The notes under the pieces were generated by a model. It saw nothing but the letters and a program-made list of their open reading frames with translations. It ran no database searches and was not told the origin of the DNA. Positions 52,301 through 64,000 of a stretch of 64,000 nucleotides of DNA are shown one piece after another. Both the position numbers and the translations under genes were made by a program. The stretch lies in contig CALSFV010000208.1 of NCBI GenBank assembly GCA_943737045.1, positions 744,001 through 808,000 of the forward strand, written 5' to 3'. Source of the DNA: Parapristionchus giblindavisi (lineage: Eukaryota; Nematoda; Chromadorea; Rhabditida; Diplogasteridae). The first letter of the stretch is position 1, and each line of letters begins with the position of its first letter.

Positions 52301-53153
52301 AGGTCGCATTGATTCATATCTCTTCTCCACTCTACGAGATCATCCCTTAGTGTATCTCCCATGTCTACCACCTACACATGTACAAGAGACACTAAATACC
52401 TTGACAGCCATAAGCAGTCCGGTGGGCACATGGATCATCTTCTCGACGACTCCGTAAGCTCCACGACCGAGCTCCTCGAGCTTAGTGAGCTCGAGCGCTT
52501 TGATCTCCATTTCCGGATCTTCGTCATTGATCCTACAATAGAAATAATATAATAATGATGATCTCTGGTCGATGGAAGGTTTCGATTAATGAGAAGCGAC
52601 AGACAAAAAAAGGATTTGAAGTGGGGAGATGGATGAGAGGAAGGAGGGTATAGACAGAGATGGAGGGGGGGGGGATGATTCACTAATGACTGTCACTGCT
52701 AGCATGAAATGTCTAATGAGAAGGAGTGAGATACAGGCGCAGTTCATTGTTTAATGTCAGAAGGAAGACGAAACAGACGACAGAATTGGACAGTACAATC
52801 ACTACAGATCTCCGAATCTTATCGTTGCGCATGTATTATGAGAAGAATGACATATAGCCAACGAAGCAATCAAAGCTATTATACAGTAATTTGTACGAAA
52901 TTATGTAAAGTAATCCTGTATAAAAGATATTACCTGATGGTACATTTATCATCGAGATCAAGTGTTGGAGGCTCTTCAACCTTTGGCATTTCAATCTTTC
53001 CTGGACGACGACGACCGCCAACATCGCCTGCATTCATACAAATAATTATGTTAATCATTCTAATTTAAAGTAATTTGAATGCGATAAGCCCCATTCTTCG
53101 TTCATTTCCTTCCCATTTCGACTTGTTTACCACTCACCATTGCCTCCACTCAT
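46326..53153 (-). CDS. sek-1: MAP kinase kinase of the MKK3/6-SEK-1 type, 343 aa
   Basis: Twelve exons: 53138-53153, 52934-53027, 52400-52532, 51445-51531, 51084-51140, 50942-51034, 48694-48843, 48343-48447, 47971-48036, 47261-47334, 47103-47217 and 46326-46367 (1032 nt, phases agree). The product is a complete dual-specificity kinase: P-loop GRGAYG (Gly59-Gly64), ATP Lys81, catalytic loop HRDVKPSN (Asp178), DFG (Asp196), and activation loop SVAKT whose Ser206 and Thr210 are the expected MAPKKK targets. The tail of the kinase domain has RPKYPELL. Length and sequence agree closely with C. elegans SEK-1 (336 aa), which activates the p38 kinase PMK-1 in innate immunity and stress signalling. The last exon (ILD, then stop TAA at 46326-46328) was found by searching for the SEK-1-like C-terminus. 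Reading through the donor at 47102 instead gives a 17-residue unrelated tail ending at 47049. Confidence 0.95.
49229..49518. repeat. GC-palindrome inverted-repeat element in the kinase intron
   Basis: Seven copies of the perfect palindrome CCCCGCGGGG lie at 49276, 49300, 49365, 49395, 49419, 49445 and 49475. The left copies read on into GCACCCTGTC; most right copies are preceded by its reverse complement. The whole block is an imperfect inverted repeat with outer arms GCAGACAG (49229-49236) and CTGTCTGC (49511-49518), and inner arms CTCTGGAAATTT. It lies in the 2.1-kb intron 48844-50941. Confidence 0.9.
50042..50474. repeat. Long foldback element, about 433 bp
   Basis: The left arm (50042-50205) and right arm (50310-50474) are nearly perfect reverse complements, sharing ACAAGGGGATGGTCGCAACT at the ends and TTTCAGAAAGTGCCTAATCG further in. 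A spacer of about 100 bp has no coding capacity. It sits in the same kinase intron as the GC-palindrome block and looks like a MITE-type or recently inverted non-autonomous transposon; the high arm identity implies youth. Confidence 0.9.
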
Positions 53154-55029
53154 CTTAATATATCATGGAACGACAGCAAAAGAGAATCGATGATGGTTCT
53201 CCTTCCCCTTTCACGTTGCGATCATCACAATAGTTCGTGAGGCAATGGACACTATTTATGTCTGTCTCTCTCTGTCTCAACATGCTCTGTGCTCTCTCGA
53301 TCTCCTGTACTCTCTCGCCTCTTTGTTATCTTCTATGTGCATTTTGTGCCCATATAATAGAGGCATTCTCATCAGCTGCGACCATTTCGTATGAGTATAA
53401 AGAGGAAGCAGCAACGACAAAAAACTACTAATAGAGAAGAGGAGAAAACGAAGCTCATTCCCCTCCCTCCTTCCTTCCTTCCTTCTCCTCTCTTCTTTCT
53501 ACTACTACTACCACTACTAACTCCCCTAGCGAATACATAGAATGAGCGAAAGAGGCTAGATAGAGATAGAGATAGAAAGGTAGAAAAAGGAAAGAGAGAG
53601 ACAGAGAGAATAACACAACAACAAACTAACCGTTGTTCATCTTTAACGTCCCGTTATATATAAATATATGTATATATCTCGTCCGATACTATTCTTGGTT
53701 GTGTAATATCTACAAGATCCTTCCTACAAAGAAGCAGTCATTCCTGTCTCGTGTGACAACTCTGCAAGAGATGCTGAGTAAGAAGAGGAAGAGGGGGAGG
53801 AATGGTGCGAATGAAAGGAAAGAAAAGGTGGACATGAAGAAGACGAAAGAGGGCAAAGGATAGATAGGATAGATAGAGCAAGGCATGAATGGAAAAGGGG
53901 GAGGGGCCAAACGGGACTAGAAAAGGAAGAGAAAGAATCAGTCTTCTTCTCCCCTGTCTTCCTCGTTTTTCTCCCCTTCCATGTTGAGGAATTGAGAGAA
54001 ACAGTCGATGTGAGGGAAGGAGGAGATGAATAGAATGAGGAGGAGAGAGGGATGGGGGAGGGATGGGGAGAGAGAGAAAAAGAGGACGGAGGAATAAAGG
54101 AGAGAGTAAGGAGAAGAAGCAAACATTGTGATGAGAAGCAATGCAAGAAAGAGAAGAAGGAGAAGGAGAACGATTGATTAGAAAAGAAAAAGAGAGGACA
54201 AGAAGTAAAAACGATAGAAAGAGAATAGAGAATAGAAAGAAGAAGAAGCTATGAATGAATTGAGCCCTCCCTTCGCTCTTCCCGAAACTTGTGTGTATGA
54301 GAGAAGAAGAGAGTAAGACGAAAGAGTAGAGTGGGTATGGGGAGGCAACCCGTAAGAGATTGTAGGGAGTAGTGAGAGAGGAGACAACTAGAGTAGGAAG
54401 AGAAAGTGAAGAGGAGAAGAGATCGAGAATTGCACTAGTGTGAAGGAGAGGCAGAAAGAGTAAGAGGGATGAGGTAGAGGGAGGGAGGAGTAGAAGAGGG
54501 CGGTGATGAGATAGAGAGTGAGGAGATAGTGAGAGAGAAACAGACATATAGAGAGAGAAAGGTTTAGATGTAGTACAGATAGAAGAAAAAAGTGTGTATG
54601 TCTGTACACGATTTGTAGAAGCGATTGAGAGGGTAAATATGATGCAGAATGTAGCTATAATAAGTCAACAGGTGTTGGCAGATCACAAATTGTCTCGATA
54701 TCCAATTTATTTTCTCCCCCAGGGATACTACTTCTTCTGCTGCGGTGAGGATATAGGTAATAACGGAATTAGCAAACGGATTGCGTCAATGGAGATGATT
54801 GGCAAGAAGAAATATGCTGGCTTCCTTTTCACAGAGGAACGGAATAATAAAAATACGATAGACAGATAATGATGCAGAGATAGAGAATGAAGAGAATAAA
54901 AATTAATATCATGAGACCACTTTTATTCGCTTTTCTCATCCAACGATAATGAAGCGAATTAAGAGTGCGAAGGTGCAGGAGTAGATATTACACAAAATAA
55001 GTATAAAATCAATCAGCATTAATCATTAA
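53154..55029. other. Upstream region of the kinase gene, purine-rich tract
   Basis: No confident exon. From about 53760 to 54590 the plus strand is strongly purine-rich (GA-rich with few C), producing long but low-complexity minus-strand frames (Ser/Leu/Pro/His) that I do not call. Promoter elements of the kinase gene should lie here. Confidence 0.5.
53631..53640 (-). other. Possible alternative first exon of the kinase gene
   Basis: ATGAACAACG followed by a GTTAGT donor. It ends in the same phase (one base) as the called first exon 53138-53153 and would splice in frame to 52934-53027, replacing the first five residues by M-N-N. It is speculative because the motif is short. Confidence 0.3.
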
Positions 55030-56800
55030 GACATCGGCTCAGTAAGATTCCAGGAAGTGCCGGACATCGACCTCACCGATTTGGGCCAAAAAATTTTTAT
55101 GGATACCCCCATGGGCCCCCATCACAAAATGGGTATTCATTTGGGCTGGTTCCTTGAAACACAGATGTGGCGGGTATTCGAAATTTGAAAACTCGATTTT
55201 CACCAGAAAAAAATGGAGCGACCTAGGACCAATGTTAGTGTTGATTAATTATAAGTATAAATAGACAACAAAAACTGGCTATACGACGGTCCGGAAATCC
55301 GATCGCAAACTGATTTTTTTACCTCCTCAAAACATTCTAAAATTAATTAAAATTTGAAAACAAAAAAGTGCAGTCCAATTTTCACCTCATCTTATAGAGC
55401 AAAAAATTCCGCGTCGAATAAAGGGAAAAAATCAAAAATCGAAGGACCCGTCTTTTGAGATAAATGAACCTGAAGATGACCCGAAAATATTTTTGTTTTC
55501 AAACCCCCTCATATTCGTACTCATATTGAAGAGCTCGTCGAGTAGAACAACTTTCATGTTGAACGTTTTGTCTGAAACTCATTTACAAGAGAAATACATG
55601 AATGAAGATTTACTGGATCCTAATCATTTAGATTGTTTGTATCTTGAGAACAAAGGACTTTCATAGAATACGACCAACATAAAAAATGATGTACTCGACG
55701 AGTACTTTAAAATGAGTATAAACATGGCAAGGTTTCGACAACAGTTTTTTCAAGAGTACTTTGCAGGCCATATTTTTCAGCATGGGGTCTACAATTTTTT
55801 TTCGTGAAACAACAAAGTAAGTATGAATTTTTGCGTTCTACAATATAGGCGTGATCACTTTGTACGCAAAAAATATTTTACTTTCATTTTACTCAAAATT
55901 GGGTGAGCAACCGTGCGAATAAATTAAACTCATGTATTTCTCTTGCACATGAGTTTCAGACAAAACGTTCGACATGAAAGTTGTTTTACTCGACGAGCTC
56001 TTCAATATGAGTACAAACATGAGGGGGTATGAAAACAAAATGTTTTTACGAGTCACCTTCAGGCCCATTTATCTCAAAAGACGGGTCCTTCGATTTTTGA
56101 TTTTTTCCCTTTATTCGACGCGGAATTTTTTGCTCTATAAGATGAGGCGAAAATTGGACTGCACTTTTTTGTTTTAAAAATATTTTATTTTCGTTTTACT
56201 CAAAATTAGCAGAAAACCGTGTGTAACTCTCTTGAACATGAGTTTCAGACAAAACGTTCAACATGAAAGTAGTTTTACTCGACGAGCTCTTCAATATGAG
56301 TACAAACATGACGGGGTTTGAAAACAAAAATATTTTCGGGTCATCTTCAGGTTCATTTATCTCAAAAGACGGGTCCTTCGATTTTTGATTTTTTTCCTTT
56401 ATTCGACGCGGAATTTTTTGCTCTATAAGATGAGGCGAAAATTGGACTGCACTTTTTTGTTTTAAAATTTTAATTAATTTTAGAATGTTTTGAGGAGGTA
56501 AAAAAATCAGTTTGCGATCGGATCTATGGACCGTCGTATAGCCAGTTTTTGTTGTCTATTTATACTTATAATTAATCGACACTAACATTGGTCCTAGGTC
56601 GCTCCATTTTTTTCTGGTGAAAATCAAGTTTTCAAATTTCGAAAACCCGCCACATCTGTGTTTCAAGGAACCAGCCCAAATGAATACCCATTTTGTGATG
56701 GGGGCCCATGGGGGTATCCATAAAAATATTTTGGGCCAAATCGATGAGGTCGATGTCCGGGGTCACTGGCTCAACCCTCGAATCTTACTGAGCCGGTGTC
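55030..56800. mobile_element. Inverted-repeat element flanked by TTAA, 1771 bp
   Basis: The element starts GACATCGGCTCAGTAAGATTC and ends with the near-exact reverse complement (GAATCTTACTGAGCCGGTGTC). TTAA lies on both sides (55026-55029 and 56801-56804), the target duplication expected of piggyBac-type transposition. Terminal inverted repeats extend at least 500 bp inward. The right half carries a second, tandem copy of about 230-290 bp (55943-56180 and 56237-56466, offset about 289 bp), and diverged copies lie near the centre. There is no transposase frame, so it is non-autonomous. Confidence 0.85.
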
Positions 56801-59800
56801 TTAAGCATTAAGTAGTGAGTAAATTAATAATAGGGATGAAAGAGGAAGCGCTGCAAAATGAGAATACCTAATTGATATTTCATTCTCGCTTCAGTGCATC
56901 AAAAGACACAAGAGGGAATGTTTGACTAGACATCCATGACTTTTACCTCCTTCTCCTCCTCCTTCAGTTTTTTCACTTCTAACTTTGTCACGTTACATTT
57001 CACTCAAAACCTTACAAGTAAAGGTCAGGCTAAATGTCGGAGATCGATATATAGTGAATAACAGAAATGCAAAATGTGTAAAGTCCTGGATGCCTTTATT
57101 CATGTCATCTCCGTTCTGTGAAACGTATTATCAGTGGTTAAAAACTAATCGGGCACTTCCGTTACAATTTCACCCTTGAACAGCGCGTTAAGTTAATGAT
57201 AACTTATAAAATCGTTCAAATAACACAATAACAGGAAATTTAATTAATGATCTTATGATCATAGTTTACTATGATTCTTCTCGATAACAGTTTTAGGAGA
57301 CAATAGAGGAATTATGAATGAATAAAGGAGGAATAGACAGACTACGAATGATAAGTCGAAGAAGAAGAAGAAGAGAATTACTAGAGAGAAACAAAAAGAT
57401 AAGACTCACCATAATTATATTAAAGAAAAAGAACTTCCGTTTTTTCTTTATTGTATTGTAACAAGCAACTTATCAGAAAAAAAAGGAATGCTTAAAAAAA
57501 GAATAAAATCTTTTTGTTGGGTTCGCGTCCACATATAACTTTACTCTTTTTTATTACGAAGATAAATTTTGGTAAATTTTATTTAAAAGTCTTCGGACTT
57601 ATGGAACTCTGAAAGAACTCTTAAATTTTTTTTACATTTAATTTGATTTGAGACGATGTCAGCGATTATAACATCACAACTGTGTTTTCATCCATACATA
57701 TAAACTATACTATCTTTTTATCATGCCTTGCTAATTTACCGAAGCTGTTTGAAGAAGTTATGGTTCTTGTTTTTATTTTGCAATATGCAAAGCTTGGCAT
57801 GGAGATAACACAAAGTCGTGGGCATGATTAAAATACACAGAAAATATGAATCTTCATGTGAAAAAGTATGTTCTCGCGACATTTAGCGAAATGAAGCTGA
57901 CATTATGGAAAAAAAAGCATCTTTCTTTTTTTCTTCAGAGGAGCAAAGATCATTTTTCTTTCAACAATATTTGAATGTGAACCTTTTTAATGATTATTTG
58001 TAAACTAGGATTTTATTTTGAATAATTAATAACTATTGTGCATAAACTTTTCGAGATATACGACATGAAACACGAGAGCTCCTCCCTTAAGTCCTCAAGA
58101 TTATAAAATGATTGCTTCTAGCTGTTCAATGAGCTGTTCTGTTATAAAAAACGAATAGAAAAACGAGGAGAGTTTTCTCTTCTTTTCACAGCTTTTCGAC
58201 ACTTTTAGTGGCTTCATAGAATAAAACTGAATAATTAAGAAAAGATGAGTCTTCAAACAATCGTTTTGAAAGTGGTGACATAGAACTACAAAGATCAAAG
58301 TTCAAGTTCATTTTTATAATCTCTTTTTTGTAAATTTACAGGCAATCTTTTTAATCCGATGATAAATGCTTCCATTGATGATCATAGAGTACACTACATA
58401 AAGACTACATCCTTATGAAGATACTCTGCTAAAAGGACAAACATTTGATCTTATTGTTTGGAATGCCATTCTTAAACTTTCGAGTACTTTGGTCGCTGTC
58501 CTTTGGCGATTCTCAAAGTCTCACTTGATTAAATAACATTTCAAGTGCGCACTGGCTTTAACTAGTAACAAAATAGTAACACGACGAAATTTTCGCAGAA
58601 AATTTACCCCTGAAAAATAAACTAATGTTAAAAAAATATTTTTCTATTTTATTCTTAATATCATGGCACAACTGTGATACAACTGTAAAAACTAAACTAA
58701 TGTAAACATTACTGTAATTATCGCTTTTTCATAATCTACACTATCCTATCATTCCTCCTTTTTACCGCTTAAGAATCGATAATCATTCAAATATATTTAT
58801 TATAACTAAAATAAACTATTGAAATGTGTTCTTTGCAAGCGTGCAGTGTCTCGTCGCTCTTTTTGGCATACTGTAGTGCGCTGGGTCATGTCAATGACTG
58901 GGAAGGGGGTAACAATACCTTTCATTGTTGACGTTCATTACCACGAGGTTGTGTTCTGTTTTGAGTTCAATTATTGATGATCTCTACCACTCTCACTTCC
59001 TAGCCATACGTCGGTTCATTGCTCATATTATCAAATTGTAGAGGAAAACATCGTTTGGTCACATGTGTTCACCGTTCGTTTTTGATACTCTAGAACCAGT
59101 TCTTGTTTGTGTTCATCTTTCCTTTCACTTTCTCGATACTTTCTGGATTGCCATATACCAAAATGAAATCGATTGATTTTGGCCATAGATTAAAGTTTTA
59201 GAAATGAGAACTTACGGTAGATTAGCATGATTTTCTGTTACAGTATGCATTTATCTTAATTTTTTTTGAGATTATATTTATTCTCAATTGAAATCCAAAC
59301 ATGTCAGTCAAATGAACGTTTTGATTGCTCATTTACTCCTCCTCATAGCCGTCATTCGTCATTCATCTTCCCTTTCTCTTTGCTAACGGAATACTTATAT
59401 CCTCCCACATCTACGTCAGTCCTTTCTCTCTCCCCCCCCCTTATTCATGCACTATTTGCATTAACTTTATACACTTTATACACATATTTATTCTCTTATG
59501 CCTTCCACCCGTCTCTCTCTTCGATCTTTGTTGTAACCATCTCTGTCGCTATGTCACTGTTGTATTATTGTACATTCACGCGGATATTTCCTCTTTTGCT
59601 TTTTCATCGTAGCTACGAAAACAAGAAATATCGTCATGAATATAATATGGCCAAACTCATTGATCTGTGAAGGGCGCAATAATTGTAATTGTGGACCATT
59701 CTGTTCCCATGTATGATATCATGTTCATCGAATGATCAGTAATACTATTGTTTGGATGGATCGGATAGTCCATTTTTTACACTCTTCTTATATGTACTCG

Positions 59801-62800
59801 TCGTACCCTATTCATCAACAACCAATTCGCTCATTGGAACTCATCCAATCTGCCAGACGCGATCACAATTCATCCAATGATATTTGTTATGTCTAAGATC
59901 TCGCATCAGTAGTGTCTTCAACTATCATTAACCACGCACTCATCTTCACATGACTTCTGTCCGACAAGTCTTGTGCTTTGTATTCTGTGTTTCTCGCATT
60001 CGACATACGCACAATTCAACATTTCGTGTGCTCAAAAACAGGCGTGATCTTTGCTTTCGCCCTTGTGTTATTTTCCCCTCGGCACCCCGTTTAATATGCC
60101 ACTGTATCCACGTACCGTCACAATCATGAACAAACAACGTCAATAGCTTGCTGATTGCAATTATGCTATTTTTTATTTATGTAAATGCCAATTGTTGTGC
60201 AGAAAGAATGCCAATTTTGTGTTCTGGGAAATCCCCCATATATTTTGACGTTCTCTGCTCTAGTACGAATAGAACAGTAAACACATTGACGTTCGTGTGG
60301 TATGGTATCAAATTTGATATTAACTTGGCTCGATAGATTCTTGAAAGAATGAAGAACATCAATGGACGTTCTCAGTTATTTCGGATTTTTATTTTTCCTG
60401 CCGTATTTAGAATTTTTTTTTGATAATAGGGTCCCGCGAAACTTCCGTATGTAAAGTTGCAGCCAGAAACTAGGTGCTTTGCTATACCTGACCAGAAAAT
60501 GGTCTTCGATCGAATAATGACTATTAGTCCCGCGTTATTACGGCAAGAACATTTTTTTCGAAAACCGTAAAAAACAATACAAGCCAATTACTATTGTACT
60601 GACAAGTGCATTCATCCAATTCTTTTTCCCGGTACCAGATATTATTACGTGTATTTGGTTGATATATTACTCATGGTGTTTTGTTATGGAAAGTATAACT
60701 CCACCCCTTCCTTCCTTCCTCCTTTTCTTTCGTTCACTATATTTCCACGGCCTTGTTATGCATAGTTCAGTTATGGTTAGTACATAATTTTGAGATAAAA
60801 CGGTATGGTTGTCTGTCTCTCTCATGCTCTTTAGAATCCTATGCACTTTTACCACAAACAAGAAAAAAACACAAACAAGCTGGTTTGATGGTCTTCCACT
60901 CAGTCGTTCTACGCTGCCTCTCTCACAAATTAATGCATATGCCTTTAGCCATCCCCCTCTCCGTACTATTCTATTTCATCATTTTTCTTCTACTTTTAAG
61001 AGAATAATGAAAATATTTAAAACTAGGTTGTATTAGATCAATTTAAAAAATTGCAATAATCTAAACGATCAAGTGTTTCTGCCCTGGTCCTGGACACGAC
61101 CTGCGTGGGTTGAGCCTCAACAGTAGGATGACCCATACAGAAAATTTTTAAACATGTTTTTAAAGTTATTAAAATATTTGCTTATATAGCGCGAATTATC
61201 AGTATTCATTATGGCTCCGTGGTCCGCTCATTAGATGTTTTTGAACGTGAGTTTGACTGAATATCTGCGCACTACGTTGTAATAGGTACATTGGAGCTTG
61301 TACATTATAGTAATGCCTATCTTGTACATGTATCAATTTTCTCTGCTGATACTTTAGTCGCTCCATGCTGTAAATTGTGTCTGTCTGTCTCACTACTATC
61401 TAATTTATGCACATTCAATTACTTAGATCTCATATTTACTATCCAAATATTTTTATCCCTGTCTATATGGTATCTCAAGGAGTTCAAGCTGGTTTTAAAA
61501 CCAGAGAAGGATTAGAAGGTGGTCAAGTTCATTGCATACAATGTAGCTTGAGTTGTGATTTCGCGTTATCACTAGCGGTATGGGAAACTCTAGGATGGGA
61601 TTAGAGTGCAGTCTGCTAAAGGGAAAAGGTGAATGACTTTTTCTCACCGAGATTGACTCTAGTCTAGCAATATAGGAAAGAATAGAGACCGAGGAGAGAG
61701 AAAGATGGAAAAAATGTTTGGACCTTATAGGTTGTCCAATAACCTTCCGTGTGATCGAACTAGTCTTTAGATGGCATCTGCTTTATCATTGTTGTGTCTT
61801 ATATAGATATCTATGAAATACAATAGACAAAATATAATATATGAATCTCGTCTCAGGCATAATATCGTCTCATCGAAACAATGAATAATGATACGAATGC
61901 CATAGAAATACGTTTCCATACAATGGTTGAATCCAAAGGAATAGATTTTAAAAATTCCATTTTCTTTGACTCGTTTTTGGGCTAGATTTCCAAGAAGTGT
62001 AAGAGTGCTGCTATGAGTAACATAATAGCCCTACCATATCTGGTACGTCGAACGAGAGAGAGGGAGTTGAAGAAGAGGATTAAGGAAGAAATATGAGATA
62101 TAGACATATGATCATTGATAGTGATGGGAGAAGATTACTTGACCGCTTTGGACTTTGTGATAGAATTTGATTGATTGATTGGCACCAAGATCAAAGTACG
62201 TTTAGCGAAGTGTACGGGGGCTGAGAGCTACAATGTTATCTACGAGGCTAGATTGTAGTGCAAAGGACACATCGGCAAGATACATTTTGCTTAATATCAG
62301 CATAAAATCGGATATTCTTTGCACCAATGATTTCTTTGATGTCTTATATAATATTCCATCTACGAGTCGTCTGCCTTTTCACCATCGTCTACATTCTTCG
62401 AGTGATTCTTTTGGTCCAATGAAACTTCTCACTATTCATTCCTTCTTCATCATTCTAAGTATTCTTTCCTTTGTCTCCACACTTTTTCTGTCCTTTCTTC
62501 TCGTCTCCAACAGCCATCGACAACTTCTTATTCTTTTCTACTCTCACTCCCTCTCCTCCTCTAATCTCTCCACACCTCACGTTGAAGAGCTGTTGAAAAG
62601 TGCGTCAAATGTTGCCAGTCGAGGTTAAAAGACTAGAGAATAGATGGAGAGATGTTTAAGAGGTAGAGAGAGAGAGAGTTCAATGATGGAGATAGAGGGC
62701 AGCACGGGCAAGGAGGAGGGACAACCATTTCTTCCTATAGAGTTACGTACTTCCCTGCACATATTCTATTCCTTCTTCGCCCTTTGTAGATAGATTCTCT

Positions 62801-64000
62801 CAATCTGCATGAGTCTAGTCTGAAATATCATCTGTCACCAATACCTCATAGACCTTTGAGCAACTTTTCTCTGATCTTCGAAGTCACTAGTTGTGCTGTT
62901 AGCTTCTCGATCAAATATATCTAAAAAGGTTTAACGGAGTTTTCTTCGTCTTCGCTTCAAGATCGTCTAGATATTCTTATCTCTCTACTTTTGTTTGCAT
63001 CGGTAGCGAGGGATTGAGAAAGGCAAGAGATGAGGAGGGAAGAGGAGAACGGGAGGGGAGGGAGTGTACATAGAAGCAGTGATGGGTGAGGATTGCAACC
63101 GTTCAAATATCTCTTTTGTACACTTTTCTTCATCTTGACTTGCGTAGCCTAATTCGTTGTTTTCTCACTTATTTCTTCATTTGAATCATTGGCATAGTAT
63201 TCCTTCATACTATACCTCACCTTTCAACATCTTTCCGTATTTTATTTTTCTGTACTACAGTCTGTTCTTTCTTTCCGATCTCCTCCACCAAATTCCCTTC
63301 ATTCTCCTCCCGCTCATGCCTCTCCTCTTCCCTCAACCCTTCCTTCCTCCCCTCCTCATCTTCCCCTATTCCTCCTCATCCTCGTTATCAGCATATCACT
63401 CTCACGTGCTTCTCTTTCTCACTGAACTGCTTATCGTATTCATATCTCCTCTGCGTATCCCAGAACAACTCTCACACTACTCACTCTATGTATCTTTTTC
63501 ACTCCCTCCGTCCTATCTCTCCTCCCCTTTTCCATGCTTCGCTCAAACCTTTCTCCGTCTCTCCTCCCCTTTTCTGTCCTCTGCTCCCATTCCCCCTCAT
63601 TTTCCATAACTCCATTCTTCTTTATCTTTCTCCTCCCGTTTTTGTACTTCCTTTTTTCTCTTTTGTTCTCCATTTCACAGTACTATACAATAGTTATCTG
63701 TGTATGCTACATCTAATACGTCCACTAAGTATCTTATCTTCGTTTCTATTATAATTGGTCAGGTTGATCTCTTCCTCGCACTCTCATCTCTTTCTGTTCG
63801 ACCTGTCATTCCTCATCTTCTTACCGCTTCTTCGTTTTTTGTCTTGCTTTATACATGCTTGATAACGTGAACGTTGACTCGTGATTTCTGCCTCTGCCCC
63901 TCCCCTCCTTCTCCATCCATCCTTTTTCATATAGTCATTATAAATCCTCTTCTCCGTCTTGCACTCGGTCCATTTTAGCTCCTTTCATCCTTTCTTTTCA
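56801..64000. other. Long region without a recognisable gene
   Basis: About 7.2 kb, AT-rich, with pyrimidine-rich tracts on the plus strand (notably 63280-63680). Open frames up to about 150 codons occur but are Ser/Leu/Pro/Phe low-complexity products of these tracts. A possible minus-strand terminal exon ends near 62141, but no partner exon was found. I cannot exclude first exons of genes lying beyond 64000. Confidence 0.5.
61489..61504. repeat. 16-bp perfect palindrome
   Basis: CTGGTTTTAAAACCAG, self-complementary over all 16 bases, isolated in non-coding sequence. It could be a binding site for a dimeric factor or chance; no partner site was found nearby. Confidence 0.6.

Noticed and set aside
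53724..54609. Long minus-strand open frames (up to 269 codons) rich in Ser, Leu, Pro and His
   Set aside because: They are the direct result of the purine-rich plus strand, which lacks stop codons in the complement. Several frames are open at once, and there are no domain, signal or splice partners.
60372..60587. Minus-strand 71-codon frame, considered as a transposon fragment
   Set aside because: No transposase motif and no terminal repeats could be found around it.
62140..62235. Possible minus-strand terminal exon ending in a stop near 62141
   Set aside because: It has a plausible acceptor but no upstream exon in frame within the window; chance is as likely.
63157..63754. Plus-strand frames of 88-150 codons
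   Set aside because: Pyrimidine-rich low-complexity sequence with overlapping open frames; composition is not protein-like.

Overview
The window is animal nuclear DNA, almost certainly from a nematode. Genes are split into many short exons (typically 60-250 bp) by GT-AG introns that are often only about 45-60 bp. The recognisable products are nematode-type: an astacin metalloprotease with three ShKT domains, and a SEK-1-like MAP kinase kinase. Intron density looks higher than in Caenorhabditis and is reminiscent of Pristionchus/diplogastrid genomes (inference). I rebuilt exons by joining splice sites and checking phase; every multi-exon model below closes in frame.

Layout. 3-758 (-): small secreted protein, 149 aa. 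1614-4651 (+): rhodopsin-like 7TM receptor, 512 aa, 13 exons, followed at 5061-5542 by a duplicate of only its TM6-TM7 half. 5543-6327: decayed inverted repeat. 6328-7470 (-): type I membrane protein, 306 aa. 8471-32879 (-): one gene of 79 exons encoding a predicted 4893-aa nuclear-type protein (Gln-rich N-terminus, three AT-hooks, long Lys/Glu-rich coiled-coil stretches, acidic tract, C-terminal ubiquitin-interacting-like motif). Two identical tRNA-Glu(CTC) genes sit in two of its introns, on opposite strands. 35286-38683 (-): astacin protease, 537 aa. 39655-43429 (-): 4'-phosphopantetheinyl transferase (AASDHPPT type), 301 aa. 46326-53153 (-): MAPKK of the MKK3/6-SEK-1 type, 343 aa. 53154-64000: no gene found; it holds a 1.77-kb TTAA-flanked inverted-repeat element and long purine- or pyrimidine-rich tracts.

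The genes are unrelated housekeeping, signalling, protease and chromatin-type genes with separate upstream regions; nothing suggests an operon. From memory, C. elegans nas-15 and an AASDHPPT-like gene lie on the same cosmid (T04G9), so that pair may be conserved synteny. The most unusual content is the giant unrecognised gene with its nested tRNA pair, the receptor half-duplication that keeps exon phases, and four foldback elements, one built from seven copies of a perfect 10-bp GC palindrome.
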